Source: Limnanthes douglasii subsp. nivea (Eukaryota; Streptophyta; Magnoliopsida; Brassicales; Limnanthaceae). From it: a stretch of DNA of 64,000 nucleotides. The DNA is taken from the NCBI GenBank assembly GCA_036936605.1, contig JAUPFV010000004.1, positions 122,810,852-122,874,851 of the forward strand. Reading direction: 5' to 3'. Below, piece after piece: positions 22,423 to 32,782 of this stretch (position 1 is the first letter of the stretch; every line of letters begins with the position of its first letter). A model generated the notes under the pieces. It was not told the origin of the DNA. It worked only from the letters and a program-made list of their open reading frames with translations, and did no database searches. The position numbers were made by a program, and so were the translations under genes.

Positions 22423-24643
22423 ATGTCCAAATCACTAGTTTGTATTTTTAAATATGGTCACCAAACCACAATTGTGCCTTTCACGGAGTTTGAAAGCTTT
22501 CAAAGTATCCAAGCTTATGTGGAGAACACATGGGAGGAGCTTGTCACAGGTGACTACCTAATTACCTACTCATGCGGGGATCACAATAATTGTTTCTTTA
22601 ATAACCAGAATGATTTTGTTGGGTTGGTGTTATATCTTGATTTGGAGCGTTTAAAACGGGTTAGTTTTCTCATACAACACGTCTTCGATAAGGGTGCAAA
22701 TGAAGGCTTTATGCATCTATTGATTCCAGCACCGGCTTGATGACGATCAAGAAGTATTTTCCGCACCATACTTGCAGTCCTGTTTTCTCCCAGAAGCATA
22801 AGCATAAGCGGCAAATGCATTTGACATTAGATTTGATTACAGAGGAAATTCAGGATTCTCTACGGACCTACCATCGTTGACAGCCAAAACAATACAATTG
22901 ATTGTCAAACAACATTACGGTCTTAACATCTCTTACCGTTTGTTATGGAATGCTTTAGAGAAGTCTAGGAGGGGAGTTTTCGGAGATAGTTCAAGTTCTT
23001 TTAGTTTACTAAGCGGATAATTCAAACACTTGAAGAGCCAGGATATTACTTCAGACTGCCAGTTGGAGTTATCAGCTGGAAACCAATTCAAGCGTTGTTT
23101 TGTAGCATTTGGTTCGTCCCTTCAGGGTTTTCATTCATGTCGTCCAATGTTGTTTGTCGATGGAACCCACTTATATGGCAAGTATAAGGGTACCTTGCTT
23201 ACTGCCGTAGCAAAGGACGGCAACAACAGTTAGTTACATTTAACTAGTTAATCTGAATGTGTTATGATGTTTTTGTGTGAAATTGTTGTGCAACAATTCG
23301 CATCCGAAGCTGCAAATTAAGCAGTGTTGGAATGTTTACATTTCGCATTTGAGGATGCGAATTATGCGATGACAGTTCTTAGCCTATATATGCACACTAT
23401 TTGTTGTTGGAATCTTAACATTTCGCATTTGAGGCTGCGAATTAGGCAGTATTTGAAATTGTGCTTACATCGCAGCTTATGCTTGTACACAGTTCGCAGC
23501 AAATATTTTGAGCACAACTACCAGGACATCATGCAAAATGTGTACAAGTTTTAAACGTTTGAGTACTGTTGTAGTGTTCATTTGATCTGCCTTTTTCCAG
23601 GACTATTCCCTGTTGCTGTTGGTATAGTTAGCATTAAAGATTGGGACAATTGGATGTGGTTTTTGGGGTGTTTGAAACCACATTTGTTGGATCGCCAGAT
23701 CACATTTATTTCAGATCGTCATTCTGGTATCGTTAATGCTGTATCTGTCTTGTATCCAAACTGCTATCATGCGTACTGTTATTTCCATCTCATGCAGAAT
23801 TTGAAAGCTAAACTGGAACATACTAACAGAGACTATAAAAAAGGATGTTGAGTTTCTTCCATCGTCTTGCTTATGCTCCCAGTCGAGAGCTTTTTAAAGA
23901 TATACTAACAATTTTTCTATGTGAAGGTGGTGACAGAATGAGTGATTTTCTTGCAAATTTACCCCCTGAAAAGTATGCGCAAGCTTACGTAAAAGGGAAG
24001 CAATACGGCTCTATGGCTTCTACTGCAGCTGAATCGTTTAACAATCAGATCAAAAAATATTGCGGCCTACCAATTGTTGAGTTTTATTGAATGGATTAGA
24101 GTCTTTCTTATGACTCAAGTTTCACAAATATACGAAGAGGGTCTCAGCTGGAGTACTAATTTCGTCCCCGAGTACGAGAAGATGCTAAAGCAGAATGTTG
24201 ACATGTGCCGAAGTTGGGTAGCATGTAAGTCGTCTACCGTGATGTTTGAAGTCTTTTCGAATCCTGTGGCTGTTGTTAATCTGTTGGATTTCAAATGTTC
24301 TTGCGGATCATGGCAACAATAGTGTTTTCCATGTCCTCACACTTTAGCGGCAATACAATATACTCACCAAGATTCATTTACCGTAATAGAACCCTTCTTT
24401 ACGGTTAAGAATTACAGGGAAAGTTACTCTTTCAGCATACCAGCTATAACGGATTTCGGGGAAGGGTCCAGCGCTAACGATCCTTCATTTGTTGAAGTTC
24501 TGCCTCCGAACGTTAAGAGACGCTCCGGAAGGCCTAAGAAAAAGAGAATCCCTTCTGGAGAAGAAATCTCAACCAAGCAGTTGAGGTGTGGCCGTTGTTC
24601 GAAATCAGGACATAACAAGAGGACTTGTGATGTTCCAGTTTAA
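22423..24643 (+). pseudogene. mudrA-like: MuDR-like transposase (DDE), broken by frameshifts and stops
   Basis: The protein would bind the element ends and catalyse cut-and-paste transposition in the nucleus. The first exon piece (22423-22740) is an N-terminal domain of about 105 residues. After stops at 22738 and about 22877 the frame resumes with QLIVKQHYGLNISYRLLWNA and the MULE core. The first Asp is in FVDGTHLYGKYKG (codon 23159-23161), the second in FISDRHSGI (23714-23716), and the Glu in ASTAAESFNNQIK (24031-24033). A GT-AG intron, 23229-23600, splits DGNN from LFPVAVGIV. The SWIM zinc finger (KCSCGSW ... CPHTLAAI) is cut by a TAG at 24320-24322. A C-terminal knuckle, CGRCSKSGHNKRTC, ends at TAA 24641-24643. 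Frameshifts lie near 23845 and 24080. All catalytic residues remain readable, so decay is recent. Confidence 0.88.
23229..23600 (+). other. Transposase intron composed of GCGAA palindromes
   Basis: The donor GTTAGT follows ...GGCAACAACA, and the acceptor TTTTTCCAG precedes GACTATTCC. Joining restores the conserved core (DGNN-R-LFPVAV). The intron carries at least four GCGAA palindromes, for example at 23340-23370 and 23420-23450. Confidence 0.75.
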
Positions 24644-25466
24644 GGACAATCCGTGTTGTGGATAATTCTGGTTGGCCACATTTATTTGTAGTACTGTTAT
24701 TGTTATGTACAACAAACTAAACATTTTTACATTTCTGTGTTTGTAATGCTTTTATTAGAGTGAAGAAATGTTAAGTTCTTTGAGTTGCAAGCCTTTCGCA
24801 TCCGGTATTGCGAATTGTGTACAATATGTTGATATCTTGTTGCAAACATCTATCAGGTTTCCATGCAATTTGTGTGAAATTTCATGAGGATGCGAATCGT
24901 TAGTAAAATCATATCAAACATTTATCAGCATTTTATGCTGCGAATTGTGTTGAGCTATAACGTAATGCCTTTTCAAATAAATAGTAGGACTCCTTGCTGC
25001 AAATTATGACCAGAACATATGACAATAATTATTCGCATACGATTCGCATGATATGCTGCGAATTATGACCAGAATATATATCAGGACTCCTGGCTGCTTC
25101 TGTAAAGAGATATGATGCGAATGGAGAACAACCAGAAGTCCTGATATTTGTTCACATGCTAAGCTGCGAAGCGTGCTTTGATAAAAATACCAGGACATTC
25201 AGTGGGTTGCAAATCGCATGTTAGGCTACGAATTGCATCAAAATCAGTAATATTGAAAACAAGTAATATATCAGGTTAAGATGCGAATCATTTGAAAATT
25301 GTAATTGGATGCGAATCGTTTATATGATTGAAAGTCTGTAAACAAATTGGATTACAAAAAAAAGGATTACAATCTTCATGCACTAACAAATGTTTACACA
25401 GATCACTACAAGTTATTGCTGTTAGTTAGTTTTATTCCAAAAAACAAAAAACAAGAGCCAACTCTA
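24644..25466. other. Spacer between transposase and acidic ORF, packed with GCGAA palindromes
   Basis: No frame. Repeated words GATGCGAAT, GCTGCGAATT, ATATCAGGACTCC and CCTGATATTTG occur throughout. The transposase transcript (from the left) and the acidic-ORF transcript (from the right) converge here, so both 3' ends should lie in this spacer. Confidence 0.6.
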
Positions 25467-25904
25467 TCAGTCATCAGTAGAGGATTCTTCACCATCTTTC
25501 TCCTCTGTGTGCTGAACATCAGCCTTTTTCTCTTCATCTTCCTCTTCATTATCTACGTCCATCATGCATAAATTTTTTGTCCTTGATGGACCGGCTTCGT
25601 CTTCCCTCTTCCTTTTGTTGTTTGAAACCTCTGCTGGCTGAGGTGCAACAGCAACCATTGGAACCTCTTCTGGCAGAGGTTCAGCAGCAACCATTGGAAC
25701 AACTTCCACTGGTTGAGAGTCAGCAGAGTAAAAGTCATCATATATGTCTAAATCAAAGACAGATACTGGGCTGTTTGGTGGTGCTGCTGGTATGATCAAG
25801 TCATCGCTCCAGTTAACGGTTAAGGATGACCAGGAGTCACCCAGAGAACCAAGTGAACCAGAGTTTGAGTATGAGGTGGTGGTTGTGGTGGTGGAAAAAG
25901 ACAT
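25467..25904 (-). CDS. Acidic 145-aa nuclear-type protein encoded by the large MULE, function unknown
   Basis: One uninterrupted frame from ATG (25904) to stop, with a TATA box about 105 bp upstream. The N-terminus is Ser/Thr-rich (MSFSTTTTTTSYSNSG). The middle has two PxxVEVVPMVA / PEEVPMVAV repeats. A basic patch, NNKRKRED, could be a nuclear localisation signal. The C-terminus is very acidic (NEEEDEEKKAD ... EEKDGEESSTDD). No enzyme motif is visible. I do not recognise the family. The mix of NLS and acidic tail would suit a regulator, transactivation partner or chromatin-binding accessory, by inference. It lies between the convergent transposase gene and the Ulp1 gene and is the only element gene here without a stop or frameshift. 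It may be a third functional gene of this MULE lineage or a captured host fragment. Confidence 0.65.
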   Translation of the reverse strand: MSFSTTTTTTSYSNSGSLGSLGDSWSSLTVNWSDDLIIPAAPPNSPVSVFDLDIYDDFYSADSQPVEVVPMVAAEPLPEEVPMVAVAPQPAEVSNNKRKREDEAGPSRTKNLCMMDVDNEEEDEEKKADVQHTEEKDGEESSTDD

Positions 25905-26008
25905 GACTGTTTGAATTGGAGGAGAAGAGGGAAAGGAGTTTGTTAAAAAATAGCCTCTGGTTTAAAATGTAGAGTTTGTTTTAAAATTAGCCTCTGGTTT
26001 ACTAGTGT

Positions 26009-26017
26009 TATTTATAG
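26009..26017 (-). promoter_or_regulatory. TATA box of the acidic ORF
   Basis: CTATAAATA on the minus strand lies about 105 bp before the ATG at 25904, which gives a leader of about 75 bases if transcription starts 30 bp downstream. Two copies of TAGCCTCTGGTTTA occur between it and the ATG. Confidence 0.65.
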
Positions 26018-26496
26018 GGAAAAGAGGTAATCATTACATAGCCTCCATGTCCAATTAGCAATTAATGGGTTCTGTACGTGATTAGATTGTTTTTTGCGTG
26101 CTCAATGCAGAAAACGTTTACCAAGGCATAAGCCATAGCCTGTTCATATTCTTGAACGATATATTTTGAATTTTTTTATTGTATACTAGGCTGCGAACTG
26201 TTGTTAATGTGATATACCAGGGTTTGCTGCGAACTGTTTACTGATAAGTAAGCATCTATTAGGTTAGGATGCAAATTGTTTGATGAGTATCCTTTTTTAA
26301 GACATACCAGGGATTTGCTGCGAATTGTTTGGTGAGAATTATTCAAATATTAACCAACCCTTATATATCAGGTTATGATGTGAACGATTTGATAAGAAAT
26401 ATGCATATTTCTGAAAATGTAATTTGTTAATGTATGCACACCAAAAAATTACAATCGATGTATTTACAAGAAAAAAACATAGTGTTTTAAATCGAA

Positions 26497-29400
26497 TCAC
26501 CCATATGTCACAGTGTCTTTGTTATTTAAAAATAAATCAAACATTTCTGCTCTAAAGGCAGTGACCATATCTTTATAGTCTTCTGTCTGTATAAATCCAT
26601 GCTGGATAATATCTCTGCATATTTGCAGACAAAAATACCACAGTCCAAGGTGCCTTGTTTTTGTTGTGGGATTTTTCTTTCAGTTGTCACCTTCCACCCT
26701 GTCCTTGATTTAGGTAGGAATCCTTTCTCCAACAAATATTTGATCTGGTTATAATAATTAGTGTTAGGAACCAGCACAAAAACAACAAACAGTTGGTACC
26801 ATACAATTCGCACCTTAGGCTGCGAATTGAGTGACAACCATAACACATGGACATGTCAAGCAATTCGCAGCACATGGTGCGAATTGTTTGATATCCAATC
26901 CATTTTGTCTGCAAGCATTTCGCAGGCTATTTTATTGAAATGTATCATTCAAAACGATTCGCATCTTATGCTGCAAAATGTGTTATGGATACGCTGCGAA
27001 ATCCAAATGATTTACTCACATTTCGCAGCATATCTCGATCACAGTTTGCAGCATGTGTTGATCATGCATAATTAAAAATGTGGTAAAACGTAAGTGTATA
27101 GTTGGGAATATTACCAGTTGTGTAGGTGTCCTTGTGGTGTAGTCTATGGCTTTCGGTTTAGGCATAAGTGGATTGTAGTTTGTTATTGACCTGCCGTCGA
27201 CGTCAATGACGAGCAACGTCCAATGGTTTACATGGTCCTTTGTCTCGGTGCATATTGGGATCATGATAATTTTGGGGTTTTGGGGCGCCTTGCTAAAAGC
27301 TGCGTCCACCAAATTTGTTACTTCCCAGCCTGTTTTCAATATATGCTGCATCCAAGAGAGAGTACATTACAATGAGAAGATTTTCTGAAACTTTGAAATT
27401 TACCTTAGCTAAACTTACCATAGTCATGCCTGAAATCAGTACAGTGTCATGTTGCTCTCCTTCAGCTTTAGTGCATGGAACTTTGAAGTCTGCTTCTTCG
27501 AGCATCTTTCGAATCCAAGCGTCAATAACCTAAGAAAGGAGTTGTTTATTTATGTTAAATATACAAGACATATTTGAAACATTAAAAATAGAATTGGTTG
27601 ACAATTGGATACCTTTACGTCCAGCTCCAGTTCTAAAGGTAGTTCCATCACATCACTCGCTTGCACTCTGATTTCGTATGTAAATTTGGACTCTGGTAAC
27701 TACCACACCACTGGATCAGAAGTGTCGCTCTCGTAGGCTTTAACTAACTGTATGTTGTGGTATTCTGCGACATTGATACGGTCAGTTACTTTTGTTCTCT
27801 TTGGCCAGTCGCTGTAGTCTACTTTTGGCGGTTCCTGTACTGTTATAAATATCTCTTCCTCTTTCTCTGCCACTGAAGGCTGTGTTGGTGTCAGTAGATT
27901 AAAATTTGGCTCCTCTATCTCTTTACTTGGCTCGACCTTAGTAAATAACAAAAATCAAAAGTAGAAGGGTGTCAGTCAAAAATAATGTTAACGACCCTAA
28001 ACAGTTCGCATGCTAACATGCGAACTGTTGATTCTAGTTGAATACACTTCAGAGTATCTATCAGGGTAGCATGCGAACTGTTCGAGGTTCCACTGAACAG
28101 TTCACAAGCTACCCTGATATTTGTTTGTAACATTGAAAATAGATCCACACAATTCTTATGTTATGATGCGAAATCATTATAAGTAGCGCTTACCGCACGG
28201 TCAGCGACAACCAATGCCGTTGACTTGTTCGGCATAAGATCTGGATCGTGTCGGCAGAGATCATTAAAGTCATCCTCCAACATGTTCTCCAAAAACCGTT
28301 GTATTATAGAATCGTAATATACATTATCAATTTCATTTAAAAATGTCTGTGAAACTTGAGTGTAAATACCATCAACAAAAGCATCGGGAAAACCTACTAT
28401 GTTATCGTTTGACTCTGGAGCTTGCAGTTGATTTATTACTGGTGCTACAGTTTCACGTTGGCTTAGCAATTCTGACTTTGTGCACACCACCGTTGGTCTT
28501 TGAGGTGCATCTGCATATGTGGTGTTGTCTTCTAAGGATGGTCCTTCCTGGCTGAGTAGTTCCGTCTTCTCACAAGGATGGACATGTTCTGACTCTTGCG
28601 GTGCTATCTCTTGTGTTAGTCTTTCTCTCTTTGCCAATGCTATATGTTGCTGTTGTTGTTGTTGTCTTTTTTGTTCTTGTTGCTGTTGTTGTTGAAGTTG
28701 TTTCTGTTGGTGTTGCTGTTGTTGGTGTTGCTGTTGTTGTTGTTGCTGTTGTTGTTGTTGGTGTTGAACTTGTTGTTGTTGCTGTTGTTCGTGTTGAACT
28801 TGTTGCTGCTGGTGTTGTTGTTGGTGGTGTTGTTGTTGTTGCTGGTGTTGAACTTGTTTCTGCTTTTGCTGTTGCTGTTGTTGTTGTTGTCTTTCGGTAT
28901 ACTGTTTCATAAAGATTCGGAAAAAAAAGTGGAAGGGTTAAGCATACTATAATCATTGTTGCGAACGATTCGCATGCTGACCTGATATTTGTTTTGTCCA
29001 CTTCAAACAAATCGCAGCTCAGCATACGAATTGTAAAATAACCAATCCACTAATTGAATACACAATTCGCAATATAGAATGCGAATTGTTTGGACATGAC
29101 TATACAACAGTCCTGATATTTGTTTGATATCATCATATCATGTGATGGCATTGTTTGGAATATGCATTCAACTTGGAAACCCCGCTGACTGTTTTAAATA
29201 GATACACTGAGTTTGTTTGAATATTTATACAACAGTAAATATTATTTCAATAAATTTCATCATAACAAATAAATAAGATATTTGAATCTTAGTGAACTTT
29301 TGATCCACTTACATCTTCTAGGCTGCCTCGTTTTGCCACTTATTTTGCACGATCTTTTATCTCTTTTGGGTCATTCGGAGGAGACTCGTGTCTTTCTTTC

Positions 29401-31790
29401 TCTGTTTGTGTCTCCGTGGTGTCCATCTCTGTGGACACCGACAACTCTTCGTGCATCCTTGCAGATTGTACCGGTATGGGTGAATGGTTGGCATCATCAT
29501 CCCTCTCTTCTGGCAATACTCCATCAGCATGGTGCTGATCAGCATCAGACACGGATGCTTGCAATACAGTGGATGTTGCTCTATCTAGAAATGCTAGTAC
29601 CTTCTCAACTATTGGGCTTTCAATTTGGCAAATTGGCTGAGAGATAGCATTGTGGAGTTGTTGTGCTTCAAGATCCGCTATCTTCCGTTTCAATTATTCC
29701 AGCTGAAAAAAACGATAGCAAACGTTTTATAAACATATTAAGTGCTGATTATAGCGATTATATAAGGCTCAAATCATACTTACTTCTCTGGCCTGTTTTT
29801 CTATCTTCCTCTCTTACTTGTTCTTGTCGGCATATGTCTTCAAACGCTTTGATTCAGCAACAATTGCAGAAATCTCGGGATTAGGTTCTCTGCGTTTGAA
29901 TAAATAATCACCGATTGTTTCACTCATACTGTTGTGGCATCGTCGTCGGGCTCCTGCCTGGATTTGCCTTTCGGTGGTGGTGGAATCGTTTGTTTGGGGA
30001 GTCTTGGTGGTGGAATCGTTGGCTCGGGGAGTGTTGGTTGTTCGGGTCTGGGAGACATCACCTTATTCATTTCTTTCTGTGATGCTCGTCTCTTTTGTCT
30101 TGGTTTTGATGCTGTGATTTTATTCCTCTTCCTTGATCTTTCTTCTGGTGAAATACGTTCCTCATTTGCATCTCCACTGTCTGGTCGTTCTCCGAAAGCT
30201 TCGCTTTCAGCATCGGTAAGAAGTAGTGGACCTTCCAAAACGTACCAACAGAGGCACATGTAAGTAAATAGATGCAAGCGACTTGTTTTGAAAGTGTGAG
30301 GGTGTAGACAAACAAATTGTTTTTTACAAACAGTTCGCATTATATCCTGCGAAATATGTGAAATTCTATCCATGTTAGAGTTGCAAACAACTCGCATGCT
30401 GAGCTGCGAATTGTGTGTAAACCATCTGCTGCGAACTATGTGGAAACAATAAGCTGCGAACTAAGTATTCATGTCAGGCTGCGAAATGATTGATGCATTG
30501 TTCTAATATAATACTAATTAAAACGCATGATATGCTGCAAAATGTGTGAAACTATATCCATGTTAGAGTTGCAACAATTCGCATGCTGAGCTGTGAATTG
30601 TGTGTAAACAATATGCTGCGAACTGTGTGGAAACAATAAGCTGCGAACTAAGTATTCATGTCAGGCTGCGAAATGATTGATAAATTTTCTAATGTAACAC
30701 CAGTCAAAACGCATGATATGCTGCGAACTGCTTGCAACCCCAATTCAATAGCTATATAAAAGCTCATACCTGATCATTTTTCAGGTCGGGTATTTTAATA
30801 AGCAGCGCCACGATTGCTGTTTGGCACTCTAATCCTAACCATTTGAAAAACCTTGGTATCAAGGTTGGCTTCGATACCTCGAGGCCGATTGTTGTGTGCT
30901 CCATGAAGAAGGGCTGAATGTGGTAAGTTTTATCATCAAGATTCTCTGTACATAACCAATTTTTATACTTAATAGATCATTCTTACAATTAGAAGGGCGA
31001 CGCAGCCGACGACTCGATCAGGTTTTTCGATTGCTAAGCAACTCCTGATAGACTGTCGGAGCTTGTACAGTATTGATCCAGACCAGTTGTAATTGTTTAT
31101 TTTGCTCAGGTCTTCAACATAATAAAGCGTGCTCCAACCCAGGATATCTCCAGATACGGAGTAGAATAGGGTGGAGCACAAAAAAATTATCAGCAGCCTT
31201 GCAACGTCTTCTAACTCATGCTCCCCCCTTCGCTTATGGCCTTCTCAATACCTGCCTGTAAAACCAACGACAACATGCTATGTTAGAAAAGTACAACATC
31301 CTGCTTTATAAGATGAAGTCGATTTTACACGTACCTTTATAATGGCATTCGTTATTTATTTAGTATTATTCGCTGCTACTTTCCTGCCAGTTTTACCCAT
31401 GAAGTATTTCTTCATCATCCTTGATTCATCCTTCTCGCCGGGCGCGTATTTGTTGTGAAATGCTCCGGTTTTAGTTAACAGCATTTTCTCTGTGCCATGC
31501 TTTATCCCGAATATGACCTTCACATCATCTTCGGTTAGCTTTACAAATTTTGAGCCAATACGGAAGGTGTCTGGATCGACAGAGAACCTCTTAACGAGAT
31601 ACTAAATGATCGAGTAGAATTTCTTCTTTGGCAACTCTGCCTCATTACGGATTTTGAAAGCCGTTTTCAAAAGCGTGTAGAAGGGTGTGTTTCTTGCAGA
31701 TTCAATGTGGGTACGGGTAATACCCATCTCTTTAAGTAGCTTCAGAAGACTCACCAACCCTGATCTGTAATAGCTAGGTTTTGTTGTCAT
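26497..31790 (-). pseudogene. Ulp1-like (C48 cysteine protease) gene of the MULE, about ten coding exons, broken
   Basis: Plant MULEs of this kind carry a SUMO-protease-like gene whose role in transposition is unclear. Exons fitted by GT-AG sites (minus strand): 31790-31335, 31255-30987, 30913-30770, 30231-29784 (one or two exons), 29702-29313, 28901-28194 (poly-Gln), 27936-27613, 27529-27419, 27345-27115, 26744-26497. The N-terminus matches the helical head region typical of such proteins (VDPDTFRIGSKFVKLTEDDV, FIKWLG-like and YYVEDLS blocks). The catalytic part has HVNHWTLLVID (His) and QQKQGTLDCGIFVCKY (Gln and Cys), but NYNPL stands where YDSL gives the usual Asp. In-frame stops occur at 31602-31604, about 31350, 29340-29342 and 27700-27702. 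Frameshifts lie near 31225, 29930 and 26600. Introns carry GCGAA palindromes. Confidence 0.82.
28646..28889 (-). repeat. Poly-glutamine (CAA/CAG) tract in the Ulp1-like gene
   Basis: About 80 codons, mostly Gln with interspersed His, Lys, Val and Glu, encoded by mixed CAA and CAG. It opens the exon right after the acceptor at 28901, whose first codons are YTER. Mixed codons and recurring VQHQQQQ blocks suggest unequal exchange rather than simple slippage. The rest of the exon (28194-28640) has Ser/Glu/Leu-rich sequence with two TELLSQE/SELLSQR boxes. Confidence 0.92.
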
Positions 31791-32374
31791 ACTTCCTGCA
31801 CAAACACAAATCAGTTGGAGTGTCACAAACTTCGCATCACAAGCTGCGAACTTCATGTCTTATCAGTTAAAATATCACACGATTCGCAGGACAAGCTGCG
31901 AATTGCCTATATATGAGTAGAGTTTTTACAAGTAATTTGCATGCTGGCATGCGAATCGTTTGTAAATACAAGCTGCGAAATGCATGACATAAAAATTGAA
32001 TCGAGCTGCGAATTGCTTGCATAATGGGCAATAAAGATGCGAACTGTACTACAACCCACATGTACAGGCTGCAAAATGTTCTATTTTTTACATGCACGTT
32101 GCAGGGATCCGGGAAATATTGAAACAACACCAAAATCAATAATCAACTACCTAATGGACATCTAACATACATCATAGTTCTCAGGAAAGTATTAACATTA
32201 CATGCAACTAAACTTCTACCCTGCGTTCGACGATAAACCCAGAAACTGAGTAACTATCGTCACTAAATACTTCATTCCAGTATAAAAAGCAATGCCTATC
32301 GTGAAATAACATAAAATAGTGGTTCGAATTCATCAAAAACGCAAAAAAGTACACTTTCCACGATAATGCATACC
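31791..32374 (-). other. Leader intron of the Ulp1-like gene, with GCGAA palindromes
   Basis: On the minus strand an AAACAG/GTATGC donor at 32373 and a TTTGTGCAG acceptor at about 31796, six bases before the ATG, frame an intron holding at least six GCGAA palindromes (31830-32090). The transposase gene on the other side has the same design. Confidence 0.6.
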
Positions 32375-32651
32375 TGTTTACTTCTAAACGCTGTCTTATT
32401 CACCGATCGGAGAAGACTTGACGACAACTTCCTCAAACATAAGGTGGTTACCTGTTGGACTTAGTAAAAGACGGTGACCGATGCGATTCCGTTGAAGGTG
32501 CGAATGACGACTGATTTCGAACGTTGAGAAGCTGTAGAGAGAGAGTATCACGAAGTCGAACGGTTTCTGGTGAGTAACTAAAATTAGACGTGTTTTGGGT
32601 TTTTTTAGAGTGATGGGAATGTGGAAAAAATGGGTTTGAAGTGAAAATGGG

Positions 32652-32659
32652 TATATATA
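32652..32659 (-). promoter_or_regulatory. TATA box near the right MULE end
   Basis: TATATATA on the minus strand lies about 115 bp inside the right terminus and ahead of the leader exon of the Ulp1-like gene. Promoters in terminal regions are usual for MuDR-type elements. Confidence 0.5.
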
Positions 32660-32782
32660 GTCGAGGGGTATTTTTGTCTAATTTTTTAGTCGAGGTACTA
32701 AGTAACACTATCCAAAATTTGGATACTACCGGGTAATAAGATACTTGAGTGGGTATTTACCGGTAGTTTTCTCAATAAAATA

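Larger units (their letters stand above)
21878..32110. repeat. Dispersed GCGAA palindromes filling MULE introns and spacers
   Basis: Dozens of copies of an imperfect palindrome, TTCGCA then 5-8 bases then TGCGAA, usually followed by TTGTTTG or TTGTGTG and often joined to ATATCAGG or CCTGATATTTGTTTG. Examples are at 21943, 22012, 22102, 23340, 23420, 25030, 26810, 26860, 28003, 29060, 30390, 31830, 31880 and 31940. They lie in the 5' leader intron of the transposase gene (21626-22414), its coding intron (23229-23600), the central spacer (24650-25450 and 26150-26450) and the introns of the Ulp1 gene. The coding exons seem free of them, and none was noticed outside the element. Confidence 0.85.
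21224..32773. mobile_element. 11.5-kb MuDR-like element with transposase and Ulp1-like genes
   Basis: The left end starts GGGAAATTGCACTTAAAG. The right end, on the minus strand from 32773, starts GAGAAAACTACCGGTAAAT and shows the same arrangement of a TIR-like start with two ACTTA/TTACTACC-type boxes, so the inverted ends are similar but diverged. AATGAAATA (21215-21223) and AATAAAATA (32774-32782) form a 9-bp target duplication with one mismatch. Inside are a plus-strand MULE transposase, a minus-strand acidic ORF and a long minus-strand Ulp1 protease gene. MULEs carrying Ulp1-like genes are known in plants (Kaonashi-type, and CUMULE of melon). This copy looks like a recently active but now mutated autonomous element. 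Confidence 0.82.

Noticed and set aside
26761..27075. Plus-strand ORF of 104 codons
   Set aside because: Lies over an intron of the Ulp1-like gene and owes its openness to the palindromic repeats.
28601..28952. Plus-strand and frame-shifted ORFs rich in Leu/Val or Thr over 28570-29025
   Set aside because: They are other-frame and antisense readings of the CAA/CAG poly-glutamine exon on the minus strand.
29924..30397. Independent 157-codon gene on the minus strand
   Set aside because: Its first part is intronic (contains GCGAA palindromes). Only about 30231-29930 is an exon of the Ulp1-like gene.
21878..32110. CRISPR-like array from the GCGAA repeats
   Set aside because: Spacing is irregular, repeats are degenerate palindromes within a plant transposon, and no cas-like gene exists.
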